Positions 30,557 through 39,058 of a stretch of 39,442 bases of DNA are shown here, in pieces. The stretch comes from Oscillospiraceae bacterium (GTDB taxonomy: Bacteria > Bacillota > Clostridia > Oscillospirales > CAG-272). The stretch is taken from NCBI GenBank assembly GCA_015064085.1, contig SVSX01000014.1:1-39442 (forward strand), in the 5' to 3' direction. Position 1 is the first letter of the stretch. Each line of letters starts with the position of its first letter. The notes under the pieces were generated by a model. The model was not told the origin of the DNA. It made no database searches and worked only from the letters and a program-made list of their open reading frames with translations. A program made the position numbers and the translations under genes.

Positions 30557-32547
30557 AAGACGTTAAAAAGCTTGACATTGTCGTTCCCGCCGAGCTTGAC
30601 TGGGACTGGCACACACCCGACGAGATAGTCGCCGAGCTTACCGAGCAGCACGAAAACTACGGCATTGATCGGTTCATCCTCTATTTCCCTTCAAAGGGGT
30701 TTGAATGTTCCGCACCGCCGACTCCCGAATACGTAGAGTATTACGCCAAAAATTTCAACGAGGTCAAGAGAAGAGTTGAGCCCCTCGGCATAGACCTTGG
30801 CTGGTGGTTCTGTCTCTCGGTTGGAATAGGTCACAGCGACAGCTTCACGGGACTGACCTCCTCGGACGGAAGAGTATCCTATCAGAACAATTGCCCCCTT
30901 GATCCCGCCTTTGAGGAATATATCTATGACTTCACGGAAAGATTCACGAGAATCGCAAGACCCTCCTTCATATTTATGGAGGACGATATGACGATATACC
31001 GCCATACGAGAGACGACGGCTGCTTCTGTAAATTCCATCTCGAGGAATTTGCGAAACGTATGGGAAGATATTATACCCCCGAGGAGCTTGTTTCAACCTT
31101 CGCGACACGTACTCCCGAGGCACTGGCGCTCCAGAGAGAATGGCGTAAGCTTTCGGAATACGCCCTCGTGGTCTTGTCAGAAAACATAAGACGCGCAGTG
31201 GATTCTGTAGATCCCGATATTCCGATAGGCTCAATGCAACAGGGCTGCTGTCATGAGGACGGAGACTGCACCTATGCTGTAGCAAAGGCACTTGCGGGAG
31301 ACAGACACAGACCCTTCTCGAGACTTTTCGGCGCGATCTATGAAGGCGTTCCCGCGGAAAAGATACCGAGAGCCCTCTTCCACCCCATATATTCGAGACA
31401 GCACATCACCGAGGATTTTGAGTATTTCTTCGAAACGGACAGCTTCCCCCACACTCGGTTCTTTACCTCGGGTAAGGAAATGCAGGCAATGCTGTCGGGT
31501 GTATATTCCGCAGGCTATGACGGCTCTACCCTTCAAACTCAGCAGTGCCTTGACTACGCTAACGAGGACACCACCTACGGATACTCCTTCGCAAAGGAGC
31601 GACCCCGTCACGAGGCTATCCACAAGATCGCGAAGCGGTGTGAGCTTAAGGGCGTTGAGATAACCTTCGATCCCTTCTATAACACGGTTGAATTGCACAA
31701 CAAGCACCCGTTTTGGACTCAGTCGGTAAGCTTTTTCGGCATTCCCTTCACCACTCTTGAGTCAAGCGTCGCCTTCTGGGACTACCGCCCCGCCAAGTAC
31801 TATCCTCACGACCAGGTAATGAAATACCTCTCAAAGACTCTCTTCCTTGACAGCGAAGCGGCTAAGGCGCTTTGTGAACGCGGTTACGGTAAATACCTCG
31901 GCGCAGAGATCGGCGAATGTCTTCTGAACGGACCTGAGACCCGCGATATCTGCGCAAGAGAAATAATCTGCGATGGCTTCGCTCCCGACAGCAAGGGCAG
32001 AAATATGGCGATGCCCTATCTCGCCTTTATAGGTCCGAGCAAGCCCTTTGCGGTGATACCTACCGACGAAAAAACAGAGATTATGACCGAATATTATAAC
32101 TTCAAGCGCGAATTCACCGCCAACGCTATGACACGCTTCAAAAATGAGCTCGGAGGCACAATAGTTATAATGGGTATGACCATTGAGAAAAACTACTCTC
32201 AGTCTCTGCTCAACTACAGACGCCAGAAGCTCTTCCACCAGATCATTACCGAGGCTTGCGACGAATTCGTTCTCGTAAAGGACCAGCCCCGTATCTTCAC
32301 CTTTATGAACGAACCGAGAGAGGCAACCGACGACTTCATAGGTGCGCTGACCTTGCTTAACCTCAGCAGTGACAACTGCGAGTCTCTCACCCTCCGCCTA
32401 CCCGAAAAGTGGAAGGCTTACAAGGAGATTCTTTCGATGGATGATGACGGCAATTGGACTCCCGCATCCTTCGAGGTTACCGAGGACGGCATTAAGTTAA
32501 ACGAGACAGCCGAATTTATGAGAGCGACATATCTCCTCTTCAAGTAA
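30553..32547 (+). CDS. Uncharacterised TIM-barrel (clan GH-A-like) glycosidase-type protein
   Basis: This 664-residue protein resembles the GH42/GH-A type: an N-terminal barrel (TPDEIVAELTEQHENYGIDRFILYFP, LGWWFCLSVGIGH, FIFMEDDMTIYRH near 140-150, IPIGSMQQGC, SGVYSAGYDGST), a middle flavodoxin-like segment (KAFVVIPTDE region near 490) and a small C-terminal beta-domain (EFMRATYLLFK). I can propose Glu in FMEDD as one catalytic acid but cannot name the second. Its ATG overlaps the upstream stop (ATGA) with AAGGAGAAAAG before it, so it is translated together with the nitrilase-GDPD protein. Confidence 0.7.
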   Translation: MKDVKKLDIVVPAELDWDWHTPDEIVAELTEQHENYGIDRFILYFPSKGFECSAPPTPEYVEYYAKNFNEVKRRVEPLGIDLGWWFCLSVGIGHSDSFTGLTSSDGRVSYQNNCPLDPAFEEYIYDFTERFTRIARPSFIFMEDDMTIYRHTRDDGCFCKFHLEEFAKRMGRYYTPEELVSTFATRTPEALALQREWRKLSEYALVVLSENIRRAVDSVDPDIPIGSMQQGCCHEDGDCTYAVAKALAGDRHRPFSRLFGAIYEGVPAEKIPRALFHPIYSRQHITEDFEYFFETDSFPHTRFFTSGKEMQAMLSGVYSAGYDGSTLQTQQCLDYANEDTTYGYSFAKERPRHEAIHKIAKRCELKGVEITFDPFYNTVELHNKHPFWTQSVSFFGIPFTTLESSVAFWDYRPAKYYPHDQVMKYLSKTLFLDSEAAKALCERGYGKYLGAEIGECLLNGPETRDICAREIICDGFAPDSKGRNMAMPYLAFIGPSKPFAVIPTDEKTEIMTEYYNFKREFTANAMTRFKNELGGTIVIMGMTIEKNYSQSLLNYRRQKLFHQIITEACDEFVLVKDQPRIFTFMNEPREATDDFIGALTLLNLSSDNCESLTLRLPEKWKAYKEILSMDDDGNWTPASFEVTEDGIKLNETAEFMRATYLLFK

Positions 32548-32564
32548 AATAAACAAACAGAAAT

Positions 32565-32610
32565 ATCGGACAGACCCGAGCCAAGGCTCAGCGGTCTGTC
32601 CGATCGCTTT
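32565..32610. terminator. Terminator between converging genes
   Basis: ATCGGACAGACC (32565-32576) and GGTCTGTCCGAT (32593-32604), with an inner GAGCC/GGCTC stem, make a long hairpin followed by CGCTTTATTT. Confidence 0.78.
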
Positions 32611-32628
32611 ATTTATATTCAAAGCATC

Positions 32629-33990
32629 TCAGAATTTTCTGTATTTTCCTTTATTGTACCGTTTGTAGATCACGGTAGCCATAATGATATTGGATATCAT
32701 CATCAAGGTCCAGGAAACGGTATAGCAGAACATAAGACCTCTGAAGGACTCAATATGAGGATATACAATATTCATCCAGAACACCCTGAATCCGAGAACG
32801 AAGACGACCGAGTTCGTCGTGGAAAGCAAGGAATAGCCAAAGGTCTGAATAAACTGACCGAGAACTCCGTTTATCGCGGCTATAAAATAGAACTGAATGA
32901 TGTGCTCCATACTAACAAGCGCATATTCAATCGCGGTGGGGTCATCGGGTATGATAAAACCAAGCCAGAAGCGTCCTGTTCGGTAGAAGAACGTTCCAAA
33001 CACAAGACCAAAGGCGAAGGATATCCAAAGGCAATGGAAAAAGCACTTTTTCACTCTCTCTCGATTACGCGCGCCAAGGTTCTGTCCCACAAAAACTCCC
33101 GTCGAGGCAGCAAATGAGGAATGTATCGAACCCGAGAGAGACTGCATAGTATTCGAAGCGCCGACTCCGGCTGTTGCCGATACTCCGTAGCTGTTGACGG
33201 CTGACGAGATCTGAAGATTTGCCAGAGGAAAAAGCATATTATAAAGGGCAATAGGTCCGCCAAGGCTGAATATCTGTTTGACGGCGTTATTGTTCCAGCG
33301 TATGCCCTTTATACTGAAGGATATAAGTCCTTTCATTTTTGAAAGGTGAATAACAACACAGATCGCTCCCACAAGGTTTGAGACCGCGGTTGCGATCGCA
33401 ACCGCCGCTACTTTCTGCTCAAGACAAAGACAGAGGATAACGTTGAGAAGTGCGTTCAGAACACCGCTTATCACCATATAGTAAAGAGGACGCTGTGTAT
33501 CACCGTTAGCCCTTATTATCGCCGCTCCAAAATTATATATCAGGCTCGTGGGCGCGAACAGAAGATATATGCGAAGGTAGGTAAGCGCTCCGCCGTAGCA
33601 CTCCTCGGGACAGTTTATAATATTGAGGAAGAACGGCGCTACCACTATGCTCATCAATATCGTGATTCCACCAAAGATCACGGCAAGCAGCATTGAGGTA
33701 TCTATCGTCCTTTTCAGCTTATCCCTCTCGCCCGAGCCTATAAATCTTGCCACAAGCACCTTTATTCCACTGGAAAACCCAACGAAGGAGTTGAGCAGAA
33801 GCGCGGTTATCGGACTTGTTGCGCCAACAGCCGCAACTGCCGTTGAGTCTGCCATATTTCCAAGCACCACCATATCGACCGCGTGGAACATCGACTGCAG
33901 AAAGGTACTGATAATAACGGGGATCGTATATATTATTATTTGAGGAATGATCGAGCCTTTTGTTGCGTCGACCTTTTTTGTAATCGTCAT
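32629..33990 (-). CDS. MATE-family efflux transporter
   Basis: This 453-residue protein has about twelve membrane helices in two halves. MFHAVDMVVLGNMADSTAVAAVGATSPI in helix 1-2 and AIIRANGDTQRPLYYMVISGVLNALLNVILCL in the middle are typical of the NorM/DinF-like MATE group that exports drugs or metabolites using Na+ or H+. The start follows AGGTGAAA. It lies 23 bp downstream of the FAD oxidoreductase gene on the same strand, so the two are probably one operon. Confidence 0.92.
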   Translation of the reverse strand: MTITKKVDATKGSIIPQIIIYTIPVIISTFLQSMFHAVDMVVLGNMADSTAVAAVGATSPITALLLNSFVGFSSGIKVLVARFIGSGERDKLKRTIDTSMLLAVIFGGITILMSIVVAPFFLNIINCPEECYGGALTYLRIYLLFAPTSLIYNFGAAIIRANGDTQRPLYYMVISGVLNALLNVILCLCLEQKVAAVAIATAVSNLVGAICVVIHLSKMKGLISFSIKGIRWNNNAVKQIFSLGGPIALYNMLFPLANLQISSAVNSYGVSATAGVGASNTMQSLSGSIHSSFAASTGVFVGQNLGARNRERVKKCFFHCLWISFAFGLVFGTFFYRTGRFWLGFIIPDDPTAIEYALVSMEHIIQFYFIAAINGVLGQFIQTFGYSLLSTTNSVVFVLGFRVFWMNIVYPHIESFRGLMFCYTVSWTLMMISNIIMATVIYKRYNKGKYRKF

Positions 33991-34013
33991 ATTTTCACCT
34001 TTTCAAAAATTCT

Positions 34014-35267
34014 TCAGTCTACCGCCGCTCCCTTGCGGACAAGCATTGTCCGAAGCTCCGCGGTGTCTATTTTGTGAAAATCCGTTCGGTGGCTCTTTGC
34101 TATAGCCGCGGCAGCCCCCGCCGCCTCACCGAGACAGGCGCATATCGGCATTATTCGCACTGCCGAATGTGCCTCGTGAGTCGCAGAAAGGCATCTGCCC
34201 GCCACAAGCAGGTTGTCGACCTCCTTCGGGAGCAGAGAGCGGTAGGGTATTCTGTAATACTCACCGTCATTGAATCTGTAGCGATACGTTCCCTCGCCCG
34301 ACGGGTTGTGGATGTCTATCATATAGTTTCCGAGGGCAACAGTGTCCTCAAAGGCTGTCTGCGCCTTCATTTCGTCGGCTGTAAGCAGATGAACTCCGAG
34401 AAGCTTTCGGCTCTCGCGTATTCCTATCTCCTGCGCTATCGAGATCAGTCTGCTGTTTTTGCAGGACTCGGAATTTTTCCTGAGAAAATTATACATTTCA
34501 AGGACCTGACGTCTCGCCTCTATCTCGGCTACGCTCAGCGCTCTCGAATCAAGGGGAGAAAGCTTTATGACCCTTGTGGTATTGAGGTGAAGTATGCCGT
34601 CTCCAAGCCCCGTGAAGGTGAGGATATTCTCTCTCGGATTGCGGATATTTCCCTTCTCCTTCTCTGCCTTGTATTTCTCCTGCAAAGCCTCCTTTTCCTT
34701 GGCGAAAAGCTCAAGGTCGACTCCCGAGAGTCTGAAGCAGGTAGTCATCGGCTGGGAGAGTCCGTCGCTTTCACGTCCGAGCTGAAATGCGCAGCCCGAC
34801 ATTGCCATAAGCTCTCCGTCGCCCGATGCGTCAATGAAATAATCGGCTTCAAGCTCCTCGGCAGCTCCGCCTCTTTCGGCAACCCTTATCTTTTTTATCT
34901 TTCTTCCGTCGGTCTCAGCGCCAATGAGCATCGTGTGGAAGAGTATCTCCACACCCGCCTCGGTCGCCATTTCGTCGAGCATTATCTTGAATATCTCGGG
35001 GGAGAGTCCGTATTCCTCGACTCCTCCCATTTCCTCGTGGCGGCGACGCATCTCGGTGAATATACCGTCGCTGAGAAGCCTTCTCGTTCCGTCCTCTTTT
35101 TTTATGTAATATTTCATAAAGGGATATACGGCGCTGTTTGACATCGCGCCACCAAGGCAGCCGCACTTTTCAATAAGAAGCACCTTGACTCCCTCTCTCG
35201 CGGCGCTGACAGCCGCGGCAACGCCCGACAGTCCTCCGCCAACAACAATAAGATCGTATTTTTCCAT
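34014..35267 (-). CDS. FAD-dependent oxidoreductase (FAD_oxidored type)
   Basis: This 417-residue flavoprotein has the N-terminal Rossmann fingerprint DLIVVGGGLSGVAAAVSAAREGVKVLLIEK, a middle YFIDASGDGELMAMSGC and the C-terminal VDNLLVAGRCLSATHEAHSAVRIMPICACLGEAAGAAAAIA. This set marks the FAD_oxidored family, often found with sugar-utilisation genes. The substrate is unknown. Start 35267 has CAAGGAGG before it; an earlier in-frame ATG (35294) would fall on the promoter. It is the first gene of the oxidoreductase-MATE unit. Confidence 0.88.
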   Translation of the reverse strand: MEKYDLIVVGGGLSGVAAAVSAAREGVKVLLIEKCGCLGGAMSNSAVYPFMKYYIKKEDGTRRLLSDGIFTEMRRRHEEMGGVEEYGLSPEIFKIMLDEMATEAGVEILFHTMLIGAETDGRKIKKIRVAERGGAAEELEADYFIDASGDGELMAMSGCAFQLGRESDGLSQPMTTCFRLSGVDLELFAKEKEALQEKYKAEKEKGNIRNPRENILTFTGLGDGILHLNTTRVIKLSPLDSRALSVAEIEARRQVLEMYNFLRKNSESCKNSRLISIAQEIGIRESRKLLGVHLLTADEMKAQTAFEDTVALGNYMIDIHNPSGEGTYRYRFNDGEYYRIPYRSLLPKEVDNLLVAGRCLSATHEAHSAVRIMPICACLGEAAGAAAAIAKSHRTDFHKIDTAELRTMLVRKGAAVD

Positions 35268-35293
35268 ATGAACCTCCTTGCTTTTATGGTTCA

Positions 35294-35302
35294 ATTATAC
35301 CA
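35294..35302 (-). promoter_or_regulatory. Extended -10 promoter of the FAD oxidoreductase unit
   Basis: Minus strand TGGTATAAT, with TATAAT at 35294-35299. No good -35 lies 17 bp upstream, so this is an extended -10 promoter or one that needs an activator. Confidence 0.6.
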
Positions 35303-35375
35303 CCCTTTCCCCTCTTTTGCTTTATCTTTTAATCGCAAAACCTATCCAAAGGATACATCTTTTTTCAAAAACCCC

Positions 35376-35404
35376 TTGAAACAGCTAAAAATGTGTGATA
35401 AAAT
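35376..35404 (+). promoter_or_regulatory. Promoter of the PocR/AraC-manA unit
   Basis: TTGAAA (35376-35381), 17 bp, TAAAAT (35399-35404) with a TGA extension. A small dyad TATCC-aaa-GGATA sits at 35343-35355 just upstream. Confidence 0.7.
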
Positions 35405-35438
35405 AGATAATATAAATTGATCTTCAAAGGAAAAATAA

Positions 35439-36272
35439 ATGTACAGCAATCTATACGATCTCATCCTTGCTCTCGAGCACGGCACAAAGCTCCATATCGG
35501 AGTGATATTCTTTGGATACGGGCGCAGTGAACGGCTTATGCTTCCAAGCTCAGCCGTCACCCACACCTCGCCCTTTTGCCGCTACAGAAAAGACACACTT
35601 CTGCTTATTAAAAGCTGCTCGGAATGCAAAAGACGGGCGCTTGACAAGGCGGTACGACTGGCGCGTCCTTACGGAGGATACTGCGTAGGAGGCGTTTACG
35701 AGTATCTTCACCCTGTTATGGTGGACGGAAAAGCCGTGGCTGTGATATTTGTCGGAAATATGCTCCGAGGTGAAAGAGGGATCTCCGCTGTCTCCTCATA
35801 CTGTGACAACCCCCGTGAGATGCTTGAAAGTATGGATCAGCTCACGAGCGACGAGGAATGTGAGAGGATCGCCTCGGTCATCGACAGCTATATAAGAATG
35901 ATACTCGAGCTCTGCCCCGACGAGGCCCTCAAGCCCGACACCCCCGCCGTCATAAAAGACATCGTGAGCTACGTCGAGGGAAACCTCGCGGTAAATATTG
36001 GGCTATCCTCACTTGCCGAGATCTTTCACTACAACGAGAAATATCTTGGAAGGTTATTTAAAAGCGTTATGGGCAAAAGCCTGAGTCTTTATATCTGCGA
36101 GAGGCGGATCGAGGAGGCGGCAAGGCTGCTCAGGAAGACCGACCTCAGCGTGACCGAGATATCCCTTCGAACGGGATTTGGCAACGTCACCTATTTCAAC
36201 CGCAGATTTCTTCAGCTTATGGGTGTCACACCTACACGCTACAGAACCCAGAATTCACAGAAAAAGGAGTAA
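35439..36272 (+). CDS. AraC-family regulator with PocR-type sensor domain
   Basis: This is a 277-residue regulator. The N-terminal part (about 1-160: LHIGVIFFGYGRSERLML, SPFCRYRKD, CSECKRRALDKAVRLARPYGGYCVGGVYEYLHPVMVDGKAVAVIFVGNMLRGE) matches the PocR ligand-sensing domain, with its cysteine-rich core. The C-terminal double HTH is AraC-type (IGLSSLAEIFHYNEKYLGRLFKSVMGKSLSLYICERRIEEAARLL, VTEISLRTGFGNVTYFNRRFLQLMGVTPTRYR). It is followed two bases later by manA. The effector is probably a small sugar or polyol; that is inference. Confidence 0.88.
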   Translation: MYSNLYDLILALEHGTKLHIGVIFFGYGRSERLMLPSSAVTHTSPFCRYRKDTLLLIKSCSECKRRALDKAVRLARPYGGYCVGGVYEYLHPVMVDGKAVAVIFVGNMLRGERGISAVSSYCDNPREMLESMDQLTSDEECERIASVIDSYIRMILELCPDEALKPDTPAVIKDIVSYVEGNLAVNIGLSSLAEIFHYNEKYLGRLFKSVMGKSLSLYICERRIEEAARLLRKTDLSVTEISLRTGFGNVTYFNRRFLQLMGVTPTRYRTQNSQKKE

Positions 36273-36274
36273 TT

Positions 36275-37168
36275 ATGAAGCCTCAAAAGCTGTATCCCGC
36301 ATTTAAAAATTATATATGGGGAGGAGAGCGACTCAAGGAGGAATACCGAAAGGTGACCGATCTCTCCCCCTGCGCCGAAAGCTGGGAGCTCTCGTTCCAC
36401 AAGGACGGCGAGTGCAGACTCTCGGACGGAAGAAAACTCTCCGAGGCGGTGGGAGAAAAAGAGCTTGGCGTGAACCCCTCAAAGTTCCCCGACTTTCCCC
36501 TGCTTATAAAATATATTGACGCGAAAAGCGACCTGTCGATACAGGTACACCCCACCGACGCCTACGCCGCCTCCCACGAGGGTGGCTTCGGCAAGACCGA
36601 GATGTGGTACGTGGTCGATGCCGACGAGGGCGCGGGAATATATCTCGGCTTTAAGCGTGAGATAAGCAAGGAGGAGTTCAGAGCCGCTATCGAGCAAAAT
36701 ACCCTTTGTGAGCTTCTGAATTTCATAGAGGTCAGAAGTGGCGACTGCTTCTTTATCCCTGCGGGAACTATCCACGCCATCGGCAAGGGCTGTCTCATCT
36801 ATGAGATACAGCAGAACAGCAACCTGACCTACCGTGTTTTCGACTACGGAAGACGCGACGCTCAAGGAAAGCTCCGTGAGCTCCACGTGGAAAAGGCTCT
36901 TGACGTTACCGAAACAAAAAAATATTCCCCGACCGATTTCGGGGAATATCTTGGAATATCGGAATATTTTAAGGTGAAAAAGCTCAAAGTGTCGGGAAAG
37001 GTCACTATGGCGACCGACCGCTCCTCCTTCCACTGCCTCTCCTGTCTTGAGGGCGGCGGCAGACTTGAGGGTGAGCCTATCGGCAAGGGAGACAGCTTCT
37101 TTATCCCCGCCGACTACGGCGAGTACCTGCTCGAGGGGGATATGACACTGATATTCACAGAGGTGTGA
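36275..37168 (+). CDS. manA: Mannose-6-phosphate isomerase, class I
   Basis: This 297-residue short ManA is the usual Firmicute length. It converts mannose-6-phosphate to fructose-6-phosphate. Zinc ligands are visible: SIQVHPTD (Gln90, His92), KTEMWYV (Glu109) and PAGTIHAIG (His167). YEIQQNSNLTYRVFDYGRRD carries the family arginine. It begins two bases after the PocR/AraC gene, so both are on one transcript, and ends two bases before the convergent DeoR gene with no terminator between them. Confidence 0.95.
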   Translation: MKPQKLYPAFKNYIWGGERLKEEYRKVTDLSPCAESWELSFHKDGECRLSDGRKLSEAVGEKELGVNPSKFPDFPLLIKYIDAKSDLSIQVHPTDAYAASHEGGFGKTEMWYVVDADEGAGIYLGFKREISKEEFRAAIEQNTLCELLNFIEVRSGDCFFIPAGTIHAIGKGCLIYEIQQNSNLTYRVFDYGRRDAQGKLRELHVEKALDVTETKKYSPTDFGEYLGISEYFKVKKLKVSGKVTMATDRSSFHCLSCLEGGGRLEGEPIGKGDSFFIPADYGEYLLEGDMTLIFTEV

Positions 37169-37170
37169 GG

Positions 37171-37863
37171 CTAATTTATAATTTTATCTATCTCACCGAC
37201 GCTACAGAGAGTAAAGGGGTAGTCCTTCCCCACCTTTGAGGGGTCGCAGAGAAACACACTCGTCTTTGACCTCTCGAGCATCACGCGTCTGAGAGCGATC
37301 TCCTCCTCCGAGCTGTCGGTAATGTCACCATTCTCCGAAAGCCCCTGGGCAGAGAAGAAAAGCAGGTCGGCGTTTACCCGCCTCATAAATTCCTCGGCGA
37401 AATGCCCCACAAAGCATTCTCTTTTGGGTACTAAAGTGCCTCCCGTGCATATCACCCTTACGTCACAGTCCTTCAGCTCTCCGCAGACACGGAGATTGTT
37501 GGTTATGACGGTGAGGCTTTTTCGGGTCTTTATATGCTTACAGATCCTCCTCACGGTAGAGGAGGAATCGAGTATCACAGTTGCTCCGTCGTGAACGAGC
37601 GTCGATGCCTCTCTCGCTATCCGCTCCTTCTCGGCGGAGTTTTCGTTGTCGCGAAGATATATCGGCACAGACTCGTTGCTGTATTCGCAGAGGACCACCC
37701 CGCCGTAAACGCTTTTTACTATCCCCATTCGCTCAAGTGCCGAAAGCTCACGCCTCACGGTTGCTCCGCTGGTGTATATGTGCTCGGATATCTCGGCAAC
37801 AGAGGCAAAATGCCTCGGCGCTATAAAGGAAACTATCTCCTCCTGTCGCAAAGTCAGCTCCAT
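37171..37863 (-). CDS. DeoR-family transcriptional repressor
   Basis: This 230-residue protein has an N-terminal winged HTH (RQEEIVSFIAPRHFASVAEISEHIYTSGATVRRELSALERMGIVKSVYGG, about 5-55) and a sugar-phosphate-sensing domain (VILDSSSTVRRICKHI, LTVITNNLRV, VICTGGTLVPKRECFVG). It probably controls the divergent GpsA-like gene and itself through the paired sites at 37880 and 37979. The ligand should be a sugar or polyol phosphate; glycerol-3-phosphate or a relative would fit the neighbour. Confidence 0.9.
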   Translation of the reverse strand: MELTLRQEEIVSFIAPRHFASVAEISEHIYTSGATVRRELSALERMGIVKSVYGGVVLCEYSNESVPIYLRDNENSAEKERIAREASTLVHDGATVILDSSSTVRRICKHIKTRKSLTVITNNLRVCGELKDCDVRVICTGGTLVPKRECFVGHFAEEFMRRVNADLLFFSAQGLSENGDITDSSEEEIALRRVMLERSKTSVFLCDPSKVGKDYPFTLCSVGEIDKIIN

Positions 37864-37879
37864 ATTTCCTCCGTATTTT

Positions 37880-37996
37880 GAAAAAGTTTTTGCAAAATTT
37901 CAACAATCGCTTCAATCGTTGACAAATAAACTGCCTTGTATTATAATTATAACCGAACATACAGAAAATTTCAATATTTTTTGAAAAAACTTTTTC
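37880..37996. promoter_or_regulatory. Paired 18-bp inverted repeat, putative DeoR operators
   Basis: GAAAAAGTTTTTGCAAAA (37880-37897) recurs inverted at 37979-37996 with one mismatch, about 80 bp apart. Each copy lies close to the ribosome site of one divergent gene, with the + promoter between them. This is the layout expected for looped DeoR repression. Binding itself is inferred. Confidence 0.6.
37919..37947 (+). promoter_or_regulatory. Promoter of the GpsA-like gene
   Basis: TTGACA (37919-37924), 17 bp, TATAAT (37942-37947), a full consensus lying between the two inverted repeats. Confidence 0.88.
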
Positions 37997-38008
37997 ACGG
38001 AGGCTACT

Positions 38009-39058
38009 ATGGCAGTTATTACTATCGTTGGCGCGGGTATGATGGGCTCGGCTCTCGCCTTTCCCGCAAGAGAAAATCAAAACGAGGTCCGCCTCGTTGG
38101 TACACATCTCGACAGAGAGATAATTGAGGAGTGCATAAAGACAGACAAGCACCCCAAATTCACAAAGGCTTTCCCCGAGGGGGTAAAGTATTACCAGATC
38201 GAGGCGCTTGAGGAGGCGATCGAGGGCGCGGATATGGTCATCGGCGGCGTTTCCAGCTTCGGCGTTGATTGGTTCGGAGACGTTGTGCTCCCCAAGATCC
38301 CCGACACTACCCCCGTTCTCACTGTAACCAAGGGTCTTATGGACACCGAGGACGGAAGACTCCTCACCTATCCCGATCTCTGGAACGAAAAGCTCCGCAA
38401 GCTTGGAAAGACCACTCCCATAAACTCTATTGGCGGTCCTTGCACAAGCTATGAGCTTGTGGCTCACGACCAGACCGAGGTAGCCTTCTGCGGAAAGGAT
38501 ATCGAGATACTCAAAAAGCTCCGCGCTATGATGGAGACAGATTACTACCACATCAGCCTTTCCACCGACGTTGTGGGAATCGAGAGCGCGGTCGCTCTTA
38601 AGAACGGCTATGCCCTCGGCATAGCGCTGACAGTCGGTCTAAACCAGAAGACCTTCGGGCTTGACAGCGAGCTTCATTTCAACTCTCAGGCGGCTGTTTT
38701 CGGACAGGGCGTCAAGGAGATGTACAGACTCCTCGGATATCAGGGCGCGGCTACCCTTGAAAATATAACCGTGGGCGCGGGTGACCTTTACGTTACCGTC
38801 TACGGCGGAAGAACGAGACTTGTGGGCATCCTTCTCGGCCGAGGACTCAATATCGACGAGGCTAAGGCTGAGCTGAAGGGCGTTACACTTGAGTCTCTTG
38901 TAGTCGCTGAGCGCGTGGCACGTGCCGTCAAGGTAGCGGCAAAGGCGGGCAAGCTTGACCTTAAGGACTTCCCCCTCCTTCTTCACATCGACTCAATACT
39001 TACCGAAAAAGCCCCTGTGGACATTCCCTGGAACGATTTCAGATTTATCGTTGAATAA
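38009..39058 (+). CDS. GpsA-like NAD(P)-dependent glycerol-3-phosphate dehydrogenase family protein
   Basis: This is a 349-residue dehydrogenase. The Rossmann motif ITIVGAGMMGSALA (about 4-17) is at the N terminus, with VTKGLMDTEDGRLL, GGPCTSYELV and the catalytic region VALKNGYALGIA. GAGDLYVTVYGGRTRLVG corresponds to the GDL...RN segment of GpsA. The residues around the catalytic Lys and the phosphate-binding RN differ from true GpsA, so the substrate may be another polyol or sugar phosphate. CACGGAGG precedes the ATG. It is under the divergent DeoR. Confidence 0.85.
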   Translation: MAVITIVGAGMMGSALAFPARENQNEVRLVGTHLDREIIEECIKTDKHPKFTKAFPEGVKYYQIEALEEAIEGADMVIGGVSSFGVDWFGDVVLPKIPDTTPVLTVTKGLMDTEDGRLLTYPDLWNEKLRKLGKTTPINSIGGPCTSYELVAHDQTEVAFCGKDIEILKKLRAMMETDYYHISLSTDVVGIESAVALKNGYALGIALTVGLNQKTFGLDSELHFNSQAAVFGQGVKEMYRLLGYQGAATLENITVGAGDLYVTVYGGRTRLVGILLGRGLNIDEAKAELKGVTLESLVVAERVARAVKVAAKAGKLDLKDFPLLLHIDSILTEKAPVDIPWNDFRFIVE

